From: Nemania diffusa
Lineage: Eukaryota > Ascomycota > Sordariomycetes > Xylariales > Xylariaceae
Assembly (NCBI GenBank): GCA_038501195.1
Contig: JBBPUQ010000001.1
Location: 4,216,001-4,280,000, forward strand
Direction of reading: 5' to 3'
DNA length: 64,000 nt
Each line of letters begins with the position of its first letter. Position 1 is the first letter of the stretch. Below are positions 10,039 through 22,995 of the stretch, one piece after another. The notes beneath the pieces are model-generated. The model was not told where the DNA came from and made no database searches. It was given only the letters and a program-made list of their open reading frames with translations. The translations under genes were made by a program, and so were the position numbers.

Positions 10039-13000
10039 TGGGTACACGCTTTGTGTCCTGGAGACCAATACCTTGTTGGTATTCGCTTACATTACCTGGG
10101 TACTTTCACACCCCCTGGCCCTCGGCTATCTCCCGATACAACGTCTCATCGAGCAAGATTCGAGCCTTACCGGGAAAAAATGGTGAAATGAATCATTAGG
10201 TAATTGGCGCGGAAAAGGCCGCACGGGGCTAACTCGGGTATCTTTGCTTGGTTAGAGAGGTATCAAGTGTCTCTTGGGAAATCAAGCCTCGAAGGCCGTA
10301 AGAGGGTTTTCGGGGAATGTGGGGGAATGTACCTATAACATCCCACAGCCGAAGCCGTGAACTAGAGAAGAATGGCTTGGTAATTGATAAGCTTTTGTCG
10401 ATGCCGTTACGCTTTGGTGGCCTGATCGTGAGATTTACGGTGACTTGTCTCTCCAGCTAACTCCGCCCGCTATACCGAGGCATCTCTAGGAGGTGCCCAA
10501 GCCACTTAATAACCCGGGAAATTTTGGCAATAGGTAGAGAAAGACACTGTGTATTTCTCTCTTACAGTACTGCGTATGCGTAGATGGTCTGAGAGGAAAA
10601 CAGGCATATCGGAACGATGAAGCGGAGTCGCGTCTATCATAACGACAATATGAAACGCGCGACGACAGCCACACGATAACTCGTTCTAGTCGTATGCGTA
10701 CCTAGGTAGTGGGCTGTATAAACCTTCTCATCAGGTCACCGTGTACCGATTGATTCCGATTCCCGAAGACCGTCATCGCACTTTGAGAGTAGCATGCTGA
10801 CGTGCAGCCAGAGCTAATTAGTACATGCGAGTCTTGCGATAATGCGACTCGCCTCTTTAAGTCGTAAAATGAAACCATTTAAGACATCGGATCATACTGC
10901 CTGCGCTACCTGCTCGCCCGTGTTAGTGTTCACGGCTTTACCCCGGTGTGGTGTAGATTGCGAAGGGGAACTTTTATGACTCCATACATACATCCATTAC
11001 ATACCTGTGTATGCCTACCTACATACTTGGGTCCACGTCTGGTCGGGCTGGACCGGGCCAGGCCAGGGCACTGGGGAGATCCTCGCGTTTGAGATCATAA
11101 TCCGAGCTGTTATTGTACGAGGTTCTGTTATGGGTACCAAGCTGACTGGCGACAAGCGCTTCTCGTCTTAGCTTTCTTTTGAAGAGCTCTGGTCTGGTTG
11201 TACAACATGCACCGCAGACCTGCATGAATTAGTGACCCGAGGGACCGGTACTGGGGAGTGTACATGAATGTCTTGATCATGTTGATGATGCCTACTGCAT
11301 TTCTGACCACACCTTCAGCACCGTCTCTAGTGGTCGGTAGTGTACAACGCTATAGAGTATTACCATGTTCATTTGTCCGGTTGATGACAGGAGATGAAGG
11401 GCTCAAAGGGCTGTAGTGCATATATAGGGCTATAGTGTAGCCTTTTTTCTTTTTTCACCTAGAAGGGGAATGGAAAATTGCAATCGCCGTCCTGAAATAG
11501 ACATTAATCCGACTGCTGTTGTCAATGGGACCTACTTAGGTATTCTAGTCTATTCAAAAGTCTAATACGTGTTCCTATTCTTAATATGAGTACGCATACT
11601 GAATAGCCAGACGTAGCAATAAATCAAGGCGGCCTGACACGTCGCATTTTGAGACTTCAGTCGCTTGGACCTTTGTTTCCGGCTTGCGCCACGAAGAAAT
11701 AACCAGCGCAAAACCAGTAGTGTACAGGAATGTACGCATATGCGTATAAGTAATTCGGAGACGCACAAGCGGTGAAGACAGACCGACCGCCACGCTTAGT
11801 GTCCAATGGTAAATGGCGGCGTACCCGCTACCAGGAAACTCCTCAAAAGCCAGTGCCGTGCTGTTGGGCCCTCCGGCAGATTGGGTGTGCCTGGAGACGC
11901 TGCGTCGTGAATGGACGGAACTCCAGAAACCGAGAAGCCGGGAGGGACTGGTCCCATCGGAAGATCATGCTTGATCTCGATCTCGTGGCTTCATGAGACG
12001 GCTTGACTCCGGAGTGACGTGTCTGTGGGTTACAACGAAGTTTCTGCCACGAGGTTGAGGCAAACGGCCAAGGATCATGCGTTCCAGACTACTGGGAAAA
12101 CAAGAGACTGTCCACATGGGTTTTTACTTACAGTTCTTATTTTTCTTCTTCTCCTTCCTCTCCTCCTCAACGGCCCGGATCTCCATTCCATTTGTTTCGT
12201 CTGAGGGGATGAGACCTGACTGTCTGACTTGTCGGAACGGGCTGCTCTGTTAGCTCCAGCTCTAGCCCCCGCCCCCATCTCCATCGCTGCTGAATTAGGT
12301 ATTACTGCGTACATACTATGTACTAGTATTACGGTCAGCTGGAATACATATTGCCTTAGCCGCAAGCTATTGCCAGAAGCCATTTGACGCCACGGTGGCG
12401 AGAAAGATGCAGGTCTAATGTTTAGACGAAAAGACTGGCTTCTTGCTTTTATCTCTATGCGTGCTGCACCTAGTATTCGTTCGCTTCTGCTCTGCTCTGC
12501 TCTCTGCAGGCCCGGGGGTTGTAAGTAGATTTCCCGAGTGCGTTGCAAAACCTTTCGACTCCCTGAGGTTACCTAATCTGCGTAGACTACATAGAGTACT
12601 TCGTTTTAATCAACGGGCGGGTTTACTTCCCATCTTGGTCGGTATTGACGGAAAGGGGATAAGAGTGCATGGGTAGCTAGTGTTATGAAGAACTTGCGAT
12701 GCCGAATCAAGCATTTAAACCGCGACTACTGCCGATAGAGGTACGAACGTACGTAGGTATATAAATTAGAAGACTGTGTCGAAGATTCCAAAATCCCTCA
12801 CTAGTCCACATTCATCGTGTTAGTAAGCCGGTGGTGTCCTGTATGTGTCGTCTGTTGTCGGTATATACCTGCCTACATACAGTACATACTTATCACAAGT
12901 AAGTATGTCTGTATATATGTAGCATACATACAGAATCCCGCACAGAAGACTCAAGTACGCGTTTCGCAGTGCATGCTAAGTCGCAAAGGGAAGCTGTGTC

Positions 13001-15917
13001 GTCTACGTATAGATATATTGTATTAGGTATGTATAGGAGTACTCATATATTATAAGGATAGATAGGTATGTGTACGGGACGGTCATGCACATGCAGAACC
13101 GACAAACTACATCACGCATATGAATCCGAAATCCGCTGGGGTTCGAAACGCCATTGTCAACGATGAATATCTATCACCTATCACTTCGAGAAGCTATTTT
13201 TGAGGGTAGACACGTGTTACGAACCAGCCAGGACATTTTCTTGTTCTGACGTGGGGATAGGTAGTTGTTCTCTATATGCGTATGCGTAAAGTACTGCCTT
13301 GGTAGCCTAAGGGATATTAGCGTACTGTATATTTCATACTTGTAACTCCTTATCCTACTATACTATATAGAATCTAGATTAAGCCTCGTGGAAAATACTA
13401 GCGATAGCTGGCTAGCACTACACTAGGTACTAGTAAGTGTGATACTAAGTAACTACCTGATGTAGTGTCAGTTTTGTGTGTAGGATAAGTATGTAGTTCT
13501 GTCTTTGTGGGCCGCTGCGTGTGAGTGGATTCTGTATGGACGATGCAATAGTGAAGAATCGCGCTACCTATATTGGCCGGCAAATATGTGAACCTGCCTG
13601 ACACATCACATACCTACTATACCAGCGTCTAACATATAAGTATCTACTACGTAAATAGATAGGTATTTCGTAGTCGTTATTGTAATGCGGGGTTTGAGCA
13701 CGAGATCAACTTTTTCTTTAAAAAAATAAAGAATGTGAATACCTGCCTACATACAGTATTATATGTACTACATATGCGCCCCATGGTGTCCCTACGCATA
13801 CTTGGGTAGTACGCAGTGTAGGTATATAATAGCGATTTATTACAACGCTCTGCGCTCACACTGTCAGTCAGGATCAGGGGATATAAGAAAGCCTCGGCAG
13901 GTTTATTCCCGTTTGGTACCTGTTACTTATACTATATAGATGCCAGGGGTGAGCAGTGTAGGTGCATACATAAGTGCTGTAAGGGAGTGATTAGCTTCCC
14001 GGAGGTTTGGACTTGCAGAATATAATAGTCGGGTAGTGTTGCAGTAGTAGTGTAGGATGTATGTATGTATGTGGTTTTCCTGCGTGTCCATTCTTCCACC
14101 GTACCATGCACTCGCGTGCGTGATGATTGGTGTCGTGTAGCGTGTGGTGGGGACATCTCTATTGGTCGGTGCTAAGTACCACGGTGTGCTACACCTTAGT
14201 CTAGCTAGTCCATCTCAGTAAGAAGTATATTCTGTACCGGTGTGGACTTGTGATGACGTTTTAACGGGCTAAATACCGAGTTGTCGGGTGGCCTTATTGT
14301 GTTACGGGCCTATTTAGTACCTACTTAGGATACCGTGCTGGTTCCTACGTATATACATAGAAAATATTTGCTAATTAAGGTATATTATTTGTTTAATATA
14401 GACATGATAATCGTTCTAGCTACAGCCCAAATATATGACAGTAATACTCAACTCAAAGAAGCTTATAGCTCTGTATACCAATTGTCTTTTACACTTTTTC
14501 CAGAGGTATTGATTTGGGCACCCTACAGAGTACCCTTGATTAGAACTCTAACGTACACGGAAAAGAGAGAGAGAGAGAGAAATTGAATAAAGTCCTTAGC
14601 GCCATACTCTAGTATCTCCTAAAACGCCCAATAGGTCAGCCGTGCAGTGCACTGCAAGCAGCTTATCCATATTGTATTAGCAACTTACTTTGCTAACTTA
14701 AGTTAGCTTGACTTGACTTATACGTATAGCCCCACCACTTGTTCTTCTTCCCTGCTTCAAGACCTGACCTTGCTTGGAGCCCTGGTGCACCAAGAGGCCG
14801 GGCGCTGGGTCACTCGTGCTGCTAACGCCACCACACTCGCCACCAATCGTTGGTTAGGTAGGTACAATTGCACAGGATGCCTAGCGTTGTAGCACCCTCC
14901 ACCGTAGTACTCTCCAGGTTACCCATTAGCGCTTCAATAGGCCGTACTTATGCTACATCGCTACTTACCGATTGTACACTACCTATCCCGTCCCCCCCCT
15001 CCACCCCCAACAGGTACCTACACCCTTACACGAGGTGCCCCATTCGCCTGTCAAGTGTTACAGACATTGGCGGCAGCATAATATAGACCCCGCGACCAGA
15101 ATGCCGGTAGCATGTCCCAGTGTGGCAGTACATGAGGAACCAAACACATTCCATTTTCCAAGACCCGAGCGCTTGTACCAACCCCATTCCTCCGGTGCCC
15201 ACTCACCCATCAGAACCCCGTCAATTGAAGGTTGGCCCTCGCCTGCATATCTCTCGCGCGCTGCTGCTGGTGCTGTCTGGTGTCTTGTTGGTGACCTCGC
15301 GCCGGCACAGACTAATACTGCACCTTGCCATTTCCCACCCTTCCTCCTGGATTCCCTCGTACGTTCTGCGCACCTGATGAATTACTGTTTCGTTCCCCTT
15401 TATCATATTGGATAATCCAGTGCTACCTATCTTGAGCTTATTAAACAAAAGAGGAACTGCAAGGGTTTTTTTTTTTTGCCCACTTATCAACTTTGTCGAC
15501 GACTAAATTAAGCGTGGTATTCGCCTATTTTTCTTTTTCCTGTGGAAGTTTTTCCCTGTTCACTTCCACCTACCCACCATTGAGGGACCAGTGTCTGGTC
15601 TACGACACTGTAAACCATTCGTCTCCCAAGGACATATTCGAGCCCGTCGACCTTCGCACTAGATCGGATGTGCTATTTGCTACTCAACCACCCTTTAAAT
15701 GACCATAGCCCTTGATAAGATATAGGCACTTCCATCAAGGACGTTGCCTTTTCCATTTGCGGAGTTGGGTAGAAGAGCAAAAGACATGTTTGGCTGTTTA
15801 TAACAAACCTCCTTACCTCACTCCTAACCTGGCGCCTCATTCTTTGGCCGCTGCTGAAAACAAATTATACATCGCCTACATAACATCTGGGAAGCAAACC
15901 GAAGGGATATCGCCATT
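10039..15917. other. Gene-free stretch of about 5.9 kb
   Basis: No frame resembles a known protein and none can be extended with credible splice sites. It contains scattered TACCTAC/GTAGGTA and CATACATACA/GTATGTATG motifs (for example 10985-11030, 12870-12930, 14057-14075) and a (GA)n run near 14564-14581. The last few hundred bases should include the promoter of the zinc-ribbon gene. A 157-codon minus frame at 12075-12548 is Arg-rich and unrecognised; I do not call it. Confidence 0.6.
14564..14581. repeat. (GA)n microsatellite
   Basis: A run of about nine GA dinucleotides inside the gene-free stretch. Confidence 0.8.
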
Positions 15918-17015
15918 ATGAGCTCGTCAACGGCACCACCCAGGGAGGTCAAGGAGAAGAAGGGCATGGACAAGGTTTTCTATAAAGTGAAGACTGTTTT
16001 TCACAGAAGGGGGGCTAGTTCTCGCAAAGGACAGTCAAGTGTAGCACCAGCGCCAGCACCAGCGCCTATACTGTAAGGCTATCTATATCCACTACCGATG
16101 GTAACTGGCGCATGGCTAACAGTTTGCGAAGTCAACCCCCTACACCCCCAGTAAGGAGGCTGCCCGAGTATGAGGGCGCTACGAGGATACCTAGGATTCA
16201 GGTTCATGAGGAACGCGCAAAGAAGCTTGGTGCTAGGTTCGGGTTGGAAATTAAGCCGAGTGAATGGCATAGCTCTGAGGGAGAGGTTCTTCGAGTCGAC
16301 AAGCCTGTTCGCATGCGAATTCACCGAGAATGCCACCGATGCAAATCGCGCTTTGGCGCTGGTAATGTATGTCCATCATGCCAGCACACCCGATGCAGCC
16401 ACTGCACCCGGTACCCAGATAAGCAGACCGAGGCTGAAAGACAAGCCAACCGAGAGAAGAGGGAAGCCCTGATTCAAAAACACAAGGACCTGGCTCCAAT
16501 CATTCCGAGTTACGACTATTCTCCGCAGATCGTTCTTAAACGACCGAGAAAAACCGGTGCCCAGGATTTAGTATACAAGGGCCGTCCTCGAATGCGTGTG
16601 AGGAGGTACTGCCACGTCTGCGAAAGCCTGATCAGCTCGCACTCAAAGCAAGCTAGAACCTGTGAAACTTGCAATCACAAACGCTGCGCTGATTGCCCCC
16701 GGTATCCGTGAGTGTAAAGCCCTCTACTGATTTTACTAATAGCTCACACGTACTAGGGACAATAAGAAGAGTTATCCCTACGGTTATCCCAATGACGAGC
16801 CCGGCTCAAAGTTCAAAGGCGTATTCGCCTGCCACGAATGCAAGGCCAAGTTCGACTCACAGGCAGAAGATGGCACCCAATGCTCGAAATGCGCTCACGA
16901 GAAGTGTCCACAATGCCCACGTGTTAAACCGAGAAAAGTTGAACCGGAACCAGATCCTGCTGTGTTGGAAACCTTGCGACTTCGCATGGCCGAATTGCAG
17001 ACATCAGACGCCTGA
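15918..17015 (+). CDS. Triple zinc-ribbon protein (fungal, function unknown)
   Basis: Three exons (15918-16072, 16123-16707, 16757-17015) give 332 aa. Three related Cys clusters occur in order: CHRCKSRFGAG...CPSC...CSHC (about residues 122-146), CHVCESLISS...CETC...CADC, and CHECKAKFDS...CSKC...CPQC. Each has the pattern CxxC-x(9-14)-CxxC-x4-CxxC, which suggests zinc-binding ribbon-like repeats. Such proteins are common in Pezizomycotina and usually annotated as (double) zinc ribbon proteins of unknown role. Intron 1 (16073-16122, GTAAGG, CTAAC branch point, CAG) and intron 2 (16708-16756, GTGAGT...TAG) both keep the frame. The N-terminal exon is basic (VFYKVKTVFHRRG) with an Ala-Pro repeat (APAPAPAP). 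Zinc binding is inferred from the cysteine spacing; DNA, RNA or protein binding is open. Confidence 0.85.
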
Positions 17016-20000
17016 CAGTCTAGGTAATCGAGCCAAATCCCGTATTAGCAGGAATTGAAATCTGACGGTAGGAATCCGACCGCATTTATGGAGTGGATCC
17101 AGTTCTTTCTTTTATCCGATTTTTTTTGGGGGCATTTCATATAGCGAACCTTGCGACCCGCAACGACGACATCGACAGAGGAACCCTAAATAGAATATTC
17201 ATTTCACGGAGTTCATTTGGGCGCGTTGATATTCGTTTGGCATAGCCTGACCGGCGCTTTTCTTCATCTTCGCGATAAACGACGACACGAACCGTATCAT
17301 ATCTCAGTCAGCATGCAATACCTAGCATTTACCGTGTTATTTCCGCATTCATGACATATCTTCTACACCGAACATCTTCCTTTCCTGCACACAGTTTGCC
17401 AGGTCTTGGCCCACAATTGAAGGGTTCAAACAAACAGAGCAGTTAAAGCTAAGTCTTGGCAGTTTGGATGACGGCACTGATTACCCAGGTTACAATACGA
17501 CCTTGGCTTGCTCCGGCTCATACCACAACCTACCTACCTACCCTTTAGTTGCTTCAACGCCCCCAATGTATCTATCTACGCCTGCAAATATATCCCAACA
17601 GAATAAATAAATCAGAAAAAGAGAAGACGATTTCCGCACTGCCGATCTTCTACCAAGCCTTGAATTGTGGTACATTTACGTTTCTATGTATGTTCTAAAG
17701 TCATGTGACTACGATGCGGCTTGCGTCACCTAGACTACATAAGTCCTTCAAGGAGGTTCCAAGTTCAAGTGACTGGCCAGCTGGCAAACCCTGTTCAGAT
17801 GCAACCAACAGATATAAGCTTCGCTCGCCGGTTTATTTCTGGTTTCTCAGAGATTTATCTAGGTTTCCACGTCGTAGGAAAGGTACAGGAAAAGTTGGTG
17901 ATACCATGCACAATAGCAAAACATACCTCCCCATGATAGTCCGCCAGATGTGTATAGTTCTTAGTGCCATACTAGATGGTGTTCATAAGTGACACAAGCA
18001 ATCACGAACTTCTCGCACCCCGCAAAGCCGTCAGTTTGACGCAAGCATCCGCCCGGCTGGGACTACCTCCCTGGCTCATCACTCGGTACAACACGAGTTC
18101 AGATACTAGTGACCCTGGGCAATGTTCATAGAAGCCGGCATCATTCTCATTGTTTGCTATAGCCTATACCGCCCTGTCCTGTCAATGCATGTCAATGCAA
18201 TCATATGAGCAAAGCGCCCCTACTGACTTCCCGAGCTACATACCAACCCCAAGAAACAATATATCGATATAGCTCAGATGCATAGATCAGTCTCACGGCC
18301 TAAAATGTGCAGAGTATATTGTATATTTACATCAAATTGACGACATGATGTCGGTAGCTGCGCAGTTATGACATGTTCAACCAGGCTATTATACATTTCA
18401 GCAAATATGCTAGAATGCATCGTCTATCGCTGTCATCGCCCGGCCGTTCCATAGCTTTGGGCAAACTGGTCTTACCTCTCCCTAGGTCTCTAATGCGCGC
18501 GTCGTGGCTTTCTTGTGGGAACGAGGGGTTGGGAACACTCACCCCAACGGGACGGTATTGATCTTGGCATTCGTGCAATACCTGCCGGTACTGATTGCGT
18601 CCTCGTTTCCACACGACTTGGCCCTCAGGCCAAGAAGCACAGTCCTTGCGTGCTGCAAGTGGGAAGAGAAATGTAGGACTTTGCCTCTCGGGACCCTCCA
18701 CAAACTGCATGCGACTTAGTTACACCAGTAAAAAGGTCCTCATGCAACAAAACCACCGTACCAAGGCCAGACTGGTGGACGTTCCCAATGCTACATTACC
18801 CACACGATGCCGACGAACAACTGTCGTCTGATACCAACCATCATCGATGGCTGATCTCCTTTCAACGGGAAAAGCCGCCCGTAATAAGCTGACGTTGCTT
18901 TGATACATATGGGTATCGCCAGTCAGTATAGGCTATCCTTCCGCATTTACTTATTAATTTCGCAGTGGGCTATCAACTCACAATGGGGATTCACAACACA
19001 TAACCTACATAGAGCCTAGACATGTATCTATACTGTGCTCCTGCAGTAGATTCTGCTGAGCGCCGCAGTCGTGCCATGGGGGCCCGGCCTCCCGTACTCG
19101 GGATAGAGTAGTCTAGGCTAGGTAGATGGCCTAAAGGGGAACCCAAATGCGACTGCAGGAGACCAGCAACACCCGACAGCTGGGTGACGTCGCTAGGAAC
19201 GTAAGCAAACAACCTCAACTACACACACTCTCCTGCATATATGCGTAAATCCTATCTGGAGCCATATTTTCCTCCGCATGTGCGATTGGTTCGGTAACAC
19301 CGCCACCGCCGTACTGAGCACACACACACACGACAGGAAACCGGGTTTCGAATCGTCGGACTCATACCGGAACTGGATTTTGCCTGTCATAAGCTGTGAG
19401 GAAGGCGGGGAACGCAGGCGAGAAGGAGGAGTTTAGCTACTTGTACATACTTTGTGTGTATGTTGCGCCAAAAGAACGCAGCGAGACGCAAACGCAACGT
19501 GACGCAGGTCGATTCCTGTCCGGCATTCGCCTGTGTTTCAATCCCCCAACGGTCGTGCGGGATGTTTTCCACCAATATAACGAGTGCGCGTGGGCGTACG
19601 CTTTCCGCCTGTTCGCAGGATTCATGTACCGTAATGGTGGAAGCGCAGACGAGACGACGAATTAACAGCCACCTGGGGCCATGCAGTTGTGACGTCTGGG
19701 AAAGCTGTAAACAAGGATGGGCATGGGATTGTCCATCAACGCTCAGACGCCGCTCGTACAGCATAGGTATGCCTTGTTTGGCTTCTAGCATCGCGGAGTG
19801 TGGTACTGACACTATAGCAGCACGGTACTATACATAGCTATGCGTGTTTGTCATTGTGGCAGATGCGAGAAAGCATCCATGCCTGCGTGGACAATTCTAC
19901 ATACCTGCGCATATGTACATACATGGCTTCGGAACTCGGCCTCGAGAGGTTAAATATCTAAAGATATAATAATCTGTAATTAAGAAGCAAGCTCACAGAG

Positions 20001-22995
20001 GGTGCCAGCCTAGATAGGAAACTGATCGGTGAACAGGGAACAGCAACACAGGATAATTATGCCACTTGAATATGGGTTTGACAAGGTGTGCGTATTTACT
20101 ATCGGTACATAGTACAACTCGTGGCAGTGCTAGAGGCCGGAGACCGGCTTGTGATCCGAGGCCAGCTTCCGCGGAGATGTCGAATCTCTTTGGGTTTTCT
20201 TAAGTCAAGGATCAGGGCGGGACCGAAACCCCCCGAGAATAGGTATGTATGTAGGTAGGTAGGCATGTACTATGTACCTAACTGGGTATATCTACATACA
20301 TATGTGGTCTATCCATGTGCCCCATATCGGCGTCTGTTTTTAGACATGCATACCTCCCAGTGGGCCACGTTCCTCATCTCGCGATCGAATACATACTTAG
20401 TTAGGTAGATAGTTAGCAATTAGGTGGTGTACATAATGTAGGTACGCCTATGTACATACATACTGTAGATCAATTCATTTTGCAAGTTATAGTCAATTAA
20501 CATATGTAGAATTTAGTTTACCATAGTCATAATCCCAATACTTTAGTATACTCACATTTATATATGTTCCTGTACCAGTACTGCAGCGCAGATCTGCCTT
20601 TCGCGGCTCGGCAGTTCTACTGTACCTACAGTGCAGAACAGGTATACTACTCTCGTCCGCAATATAATGTAGGTATACTGCTTAGACATATACCTTTATG
20701 TATGTAAGCACATATATTATCTATACCGAGCTTGGAGCCTTTTTTCCGTAATATTTATATATATGTAGGTCTATAAATAAAGCAGCTCAGCCCTTACCAA
20801 ACAATATCTCGCCAAGAAACGCAATCAAGCGAAGACTAATTTACGTACGTACAGGTGGGCAATTAGGGAGTTAGCTTGCTCGCCAAAATGCCTTGGCGCA
20901 AAAACCATCTACAGAATTGAATTAGTTATTCCCCATCCATGTGGACATACCTAGGTATTTACACTAAATAGGTAAACTATAACTCAGTGCACTTACTATG
21001 TTCACTACGTAGACCCGACAGTTTGGGTCCTAGTCGCTGATTCGTCGAGTTAACCCTGCATGGGTTTTAAATCCTGAAGATGATACCTACCTAGGTATAG
21101 GTTGCCGTGCCGCCGCGTGCTCCGTAATTAACATGGGACACTATTCCTAATTAACATAGTGTGTATACAGTATATATACTCACGCACATGAGCTGTATGT
21201 AGACTACAGAGTATGCAAGTAGATATTCCGTACTGTATATACTGCGTACTACTCTGTATGCTAGGTACTTATTAAGTTTTAGGATTATAGCCTCGTCCTC
21301 TCCTTCGTTAAGTATACCTCAGTACGTACTGTTATAAAGTAGACGTAGTTTTTTTATGTAAAGAGAATCCTAAAATCAGCCCATTGCTACATCTACTCAA
21401 GTTATAATTTATCTATAACATGCATACACGTGTACGTATGTTTAGGGACAGGCGCACAGGATAGCTCCAGCACACTGCGGGATGTATGTAGGTATTGTTG
21501 GATGCGTACACATCTTAACCTACATATTGCTGCAAGTAACGTGTCTCGAGCTGGACTGGTTCAGTGAAGGCCATAGGTATAGGCAGGCACCGTCCTTGAT
21601 ATAGGCCCGGGGAACAATATTGTGCAGCCTACCGGCCCCTCCAGAATGCAGCCCCGAGATGCACGCTGTGGTCCCGTACAGATCGTACACGTAAGTTGGC
21701 CGGTATAAGGGACGATGATTATGTATAACGACCTACCTGGATCTTGCGAGCCGACCCGGGGAGTTAGCTACGTAGCCGGCTGGCTGAACCACGGGCCGGC
21801 CACCCACCAAAACCACCCAAGTTCTGGATACTTTTTCTAGCCAGCAGTAAATAAACACACGACATGTACTTATCTTGTGTATTGTCTGCCCGGAAAACAT
21901 TCCAGCATGGATTTACTAAAAGGTGTGGTCTACGTATGATGCCTGCCTATTAGGTAGACCTCCGGAGAGTTTTAAGCCATCTATGCACTCGATAGGCTTG
22001 TCCATCACATCAACATACCTTGGACTCTATACCCTAGGTATGCTACCCAACGGCGTCGTCTACTATCTATCGTTGCCCACAATCTTGTACCAAAATCTTT
22101 TCCACGTCCAAATCTCTAGTGGCTTAAAAGAGTTGGATCGATCTCGGGGTCATCGCCCGTATAACGCTGCTGCTCGTGTTTATGTTTAAGGGCTAGGGCA
22201 CCGATAATGTTGAGAAACACGGTACTCGATTGATGGACACTCTACCACGCCCTATGCTACCCTGGCACATGATCTGGATTTTCTCTCACTTGTGACTATG
22301 TGTATACCGTTGGCATCTTTGGCTTAACTGGAATTGCTGCTGCCGTGACTAATGATGATGATGGTATGTGGTCTTGATCTTCCTCTTCTTTCACTGTAAC
22401 AGCGTCCTTCAGGAGGCTGTCATTATGTTGGATCCCGCTCTCGGGCGATAGACTGCTTTAACGGAGTTGCTGAATAACGAAACAATAGTTGAGGAAAGCT
22501 ACATAAATGTGAGAGCTAGGACACATGGGGAATGCGAATTAGATAAATGTGGGCATACAGGTGCAATAGCATAAAGTGCTAGGGTGGAATTACTTAAAAT
22601 TGAGGGGGAAATGGGGGAGCTAACAGGGAGTCGCCATCTATACTGCGTCGAAAGATGTGATATCTCATTCGCCAGGGAGGCGAATGAGGTATAAAATAGC
22701 TTGCAGTACTTCTCTTAATAGTGTTCGTATCTACTCAGGAGATCCTACGCCTAAAGCATTCGGAAGAAATTGAACATTCTCTTATTGAGAGCGAGAGTCC
22801 AAGACATGGTTTTTTTCTTTAAAAAAGAAATCTTGTAATTATAAAACTAGCTTAGGTTTTACAAGTATGCACCTAGGCTACTTGATTTAAGCATGCGTTA
22901 AGAGACATCTACTTGAATCGATGGATGCTAGAGATCACGAGATAGAGGTTTTACTTCACGCAAGCTCTAAGGCTCCCCTTTTAAGTCGTGATTGC
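17016..22995. other. Gene-free stretch of about 6 kb
   Basis: No recognisable gene. It contains the 3' flank of the zinc-ribbon gene, several TACCTA/GTAGGTA motif clusters (for example 17530-17545, 20242-20282) and, near the Clr2 end, two hairpin-forming sequences (22661-22691 and about 22807-22830). Open frames (up to 141 codons at 19387-19812) have no family resemblance or splice support. Confidence 0.6.
22661..22691. repeat. Hairpin downstream of Clr2
   Basis: CTCATTCGCC (22664-22673), a 5-nt loop, then GGCGAATGAG (22679-22688): an exact 10-bp stem extendable by three pairs including one wobble. It sits about 300 bp past the stop of the minus-strand Clr2 gene, possibly in its 3' UTR or beyond. 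Confidence 0.6.

Noticed and set aside
12075..12548. 157-codon minus-strand frame
   Set aside because: Arg/Ser-rich with no family resemblance, no matching exons and unremarkable surroundings.
13130..13160. GGGGTTCGAAACGCC, similar to a tRNA B box
   Set aside because: No A box at the right distance and no cloverleaf could be drawn.
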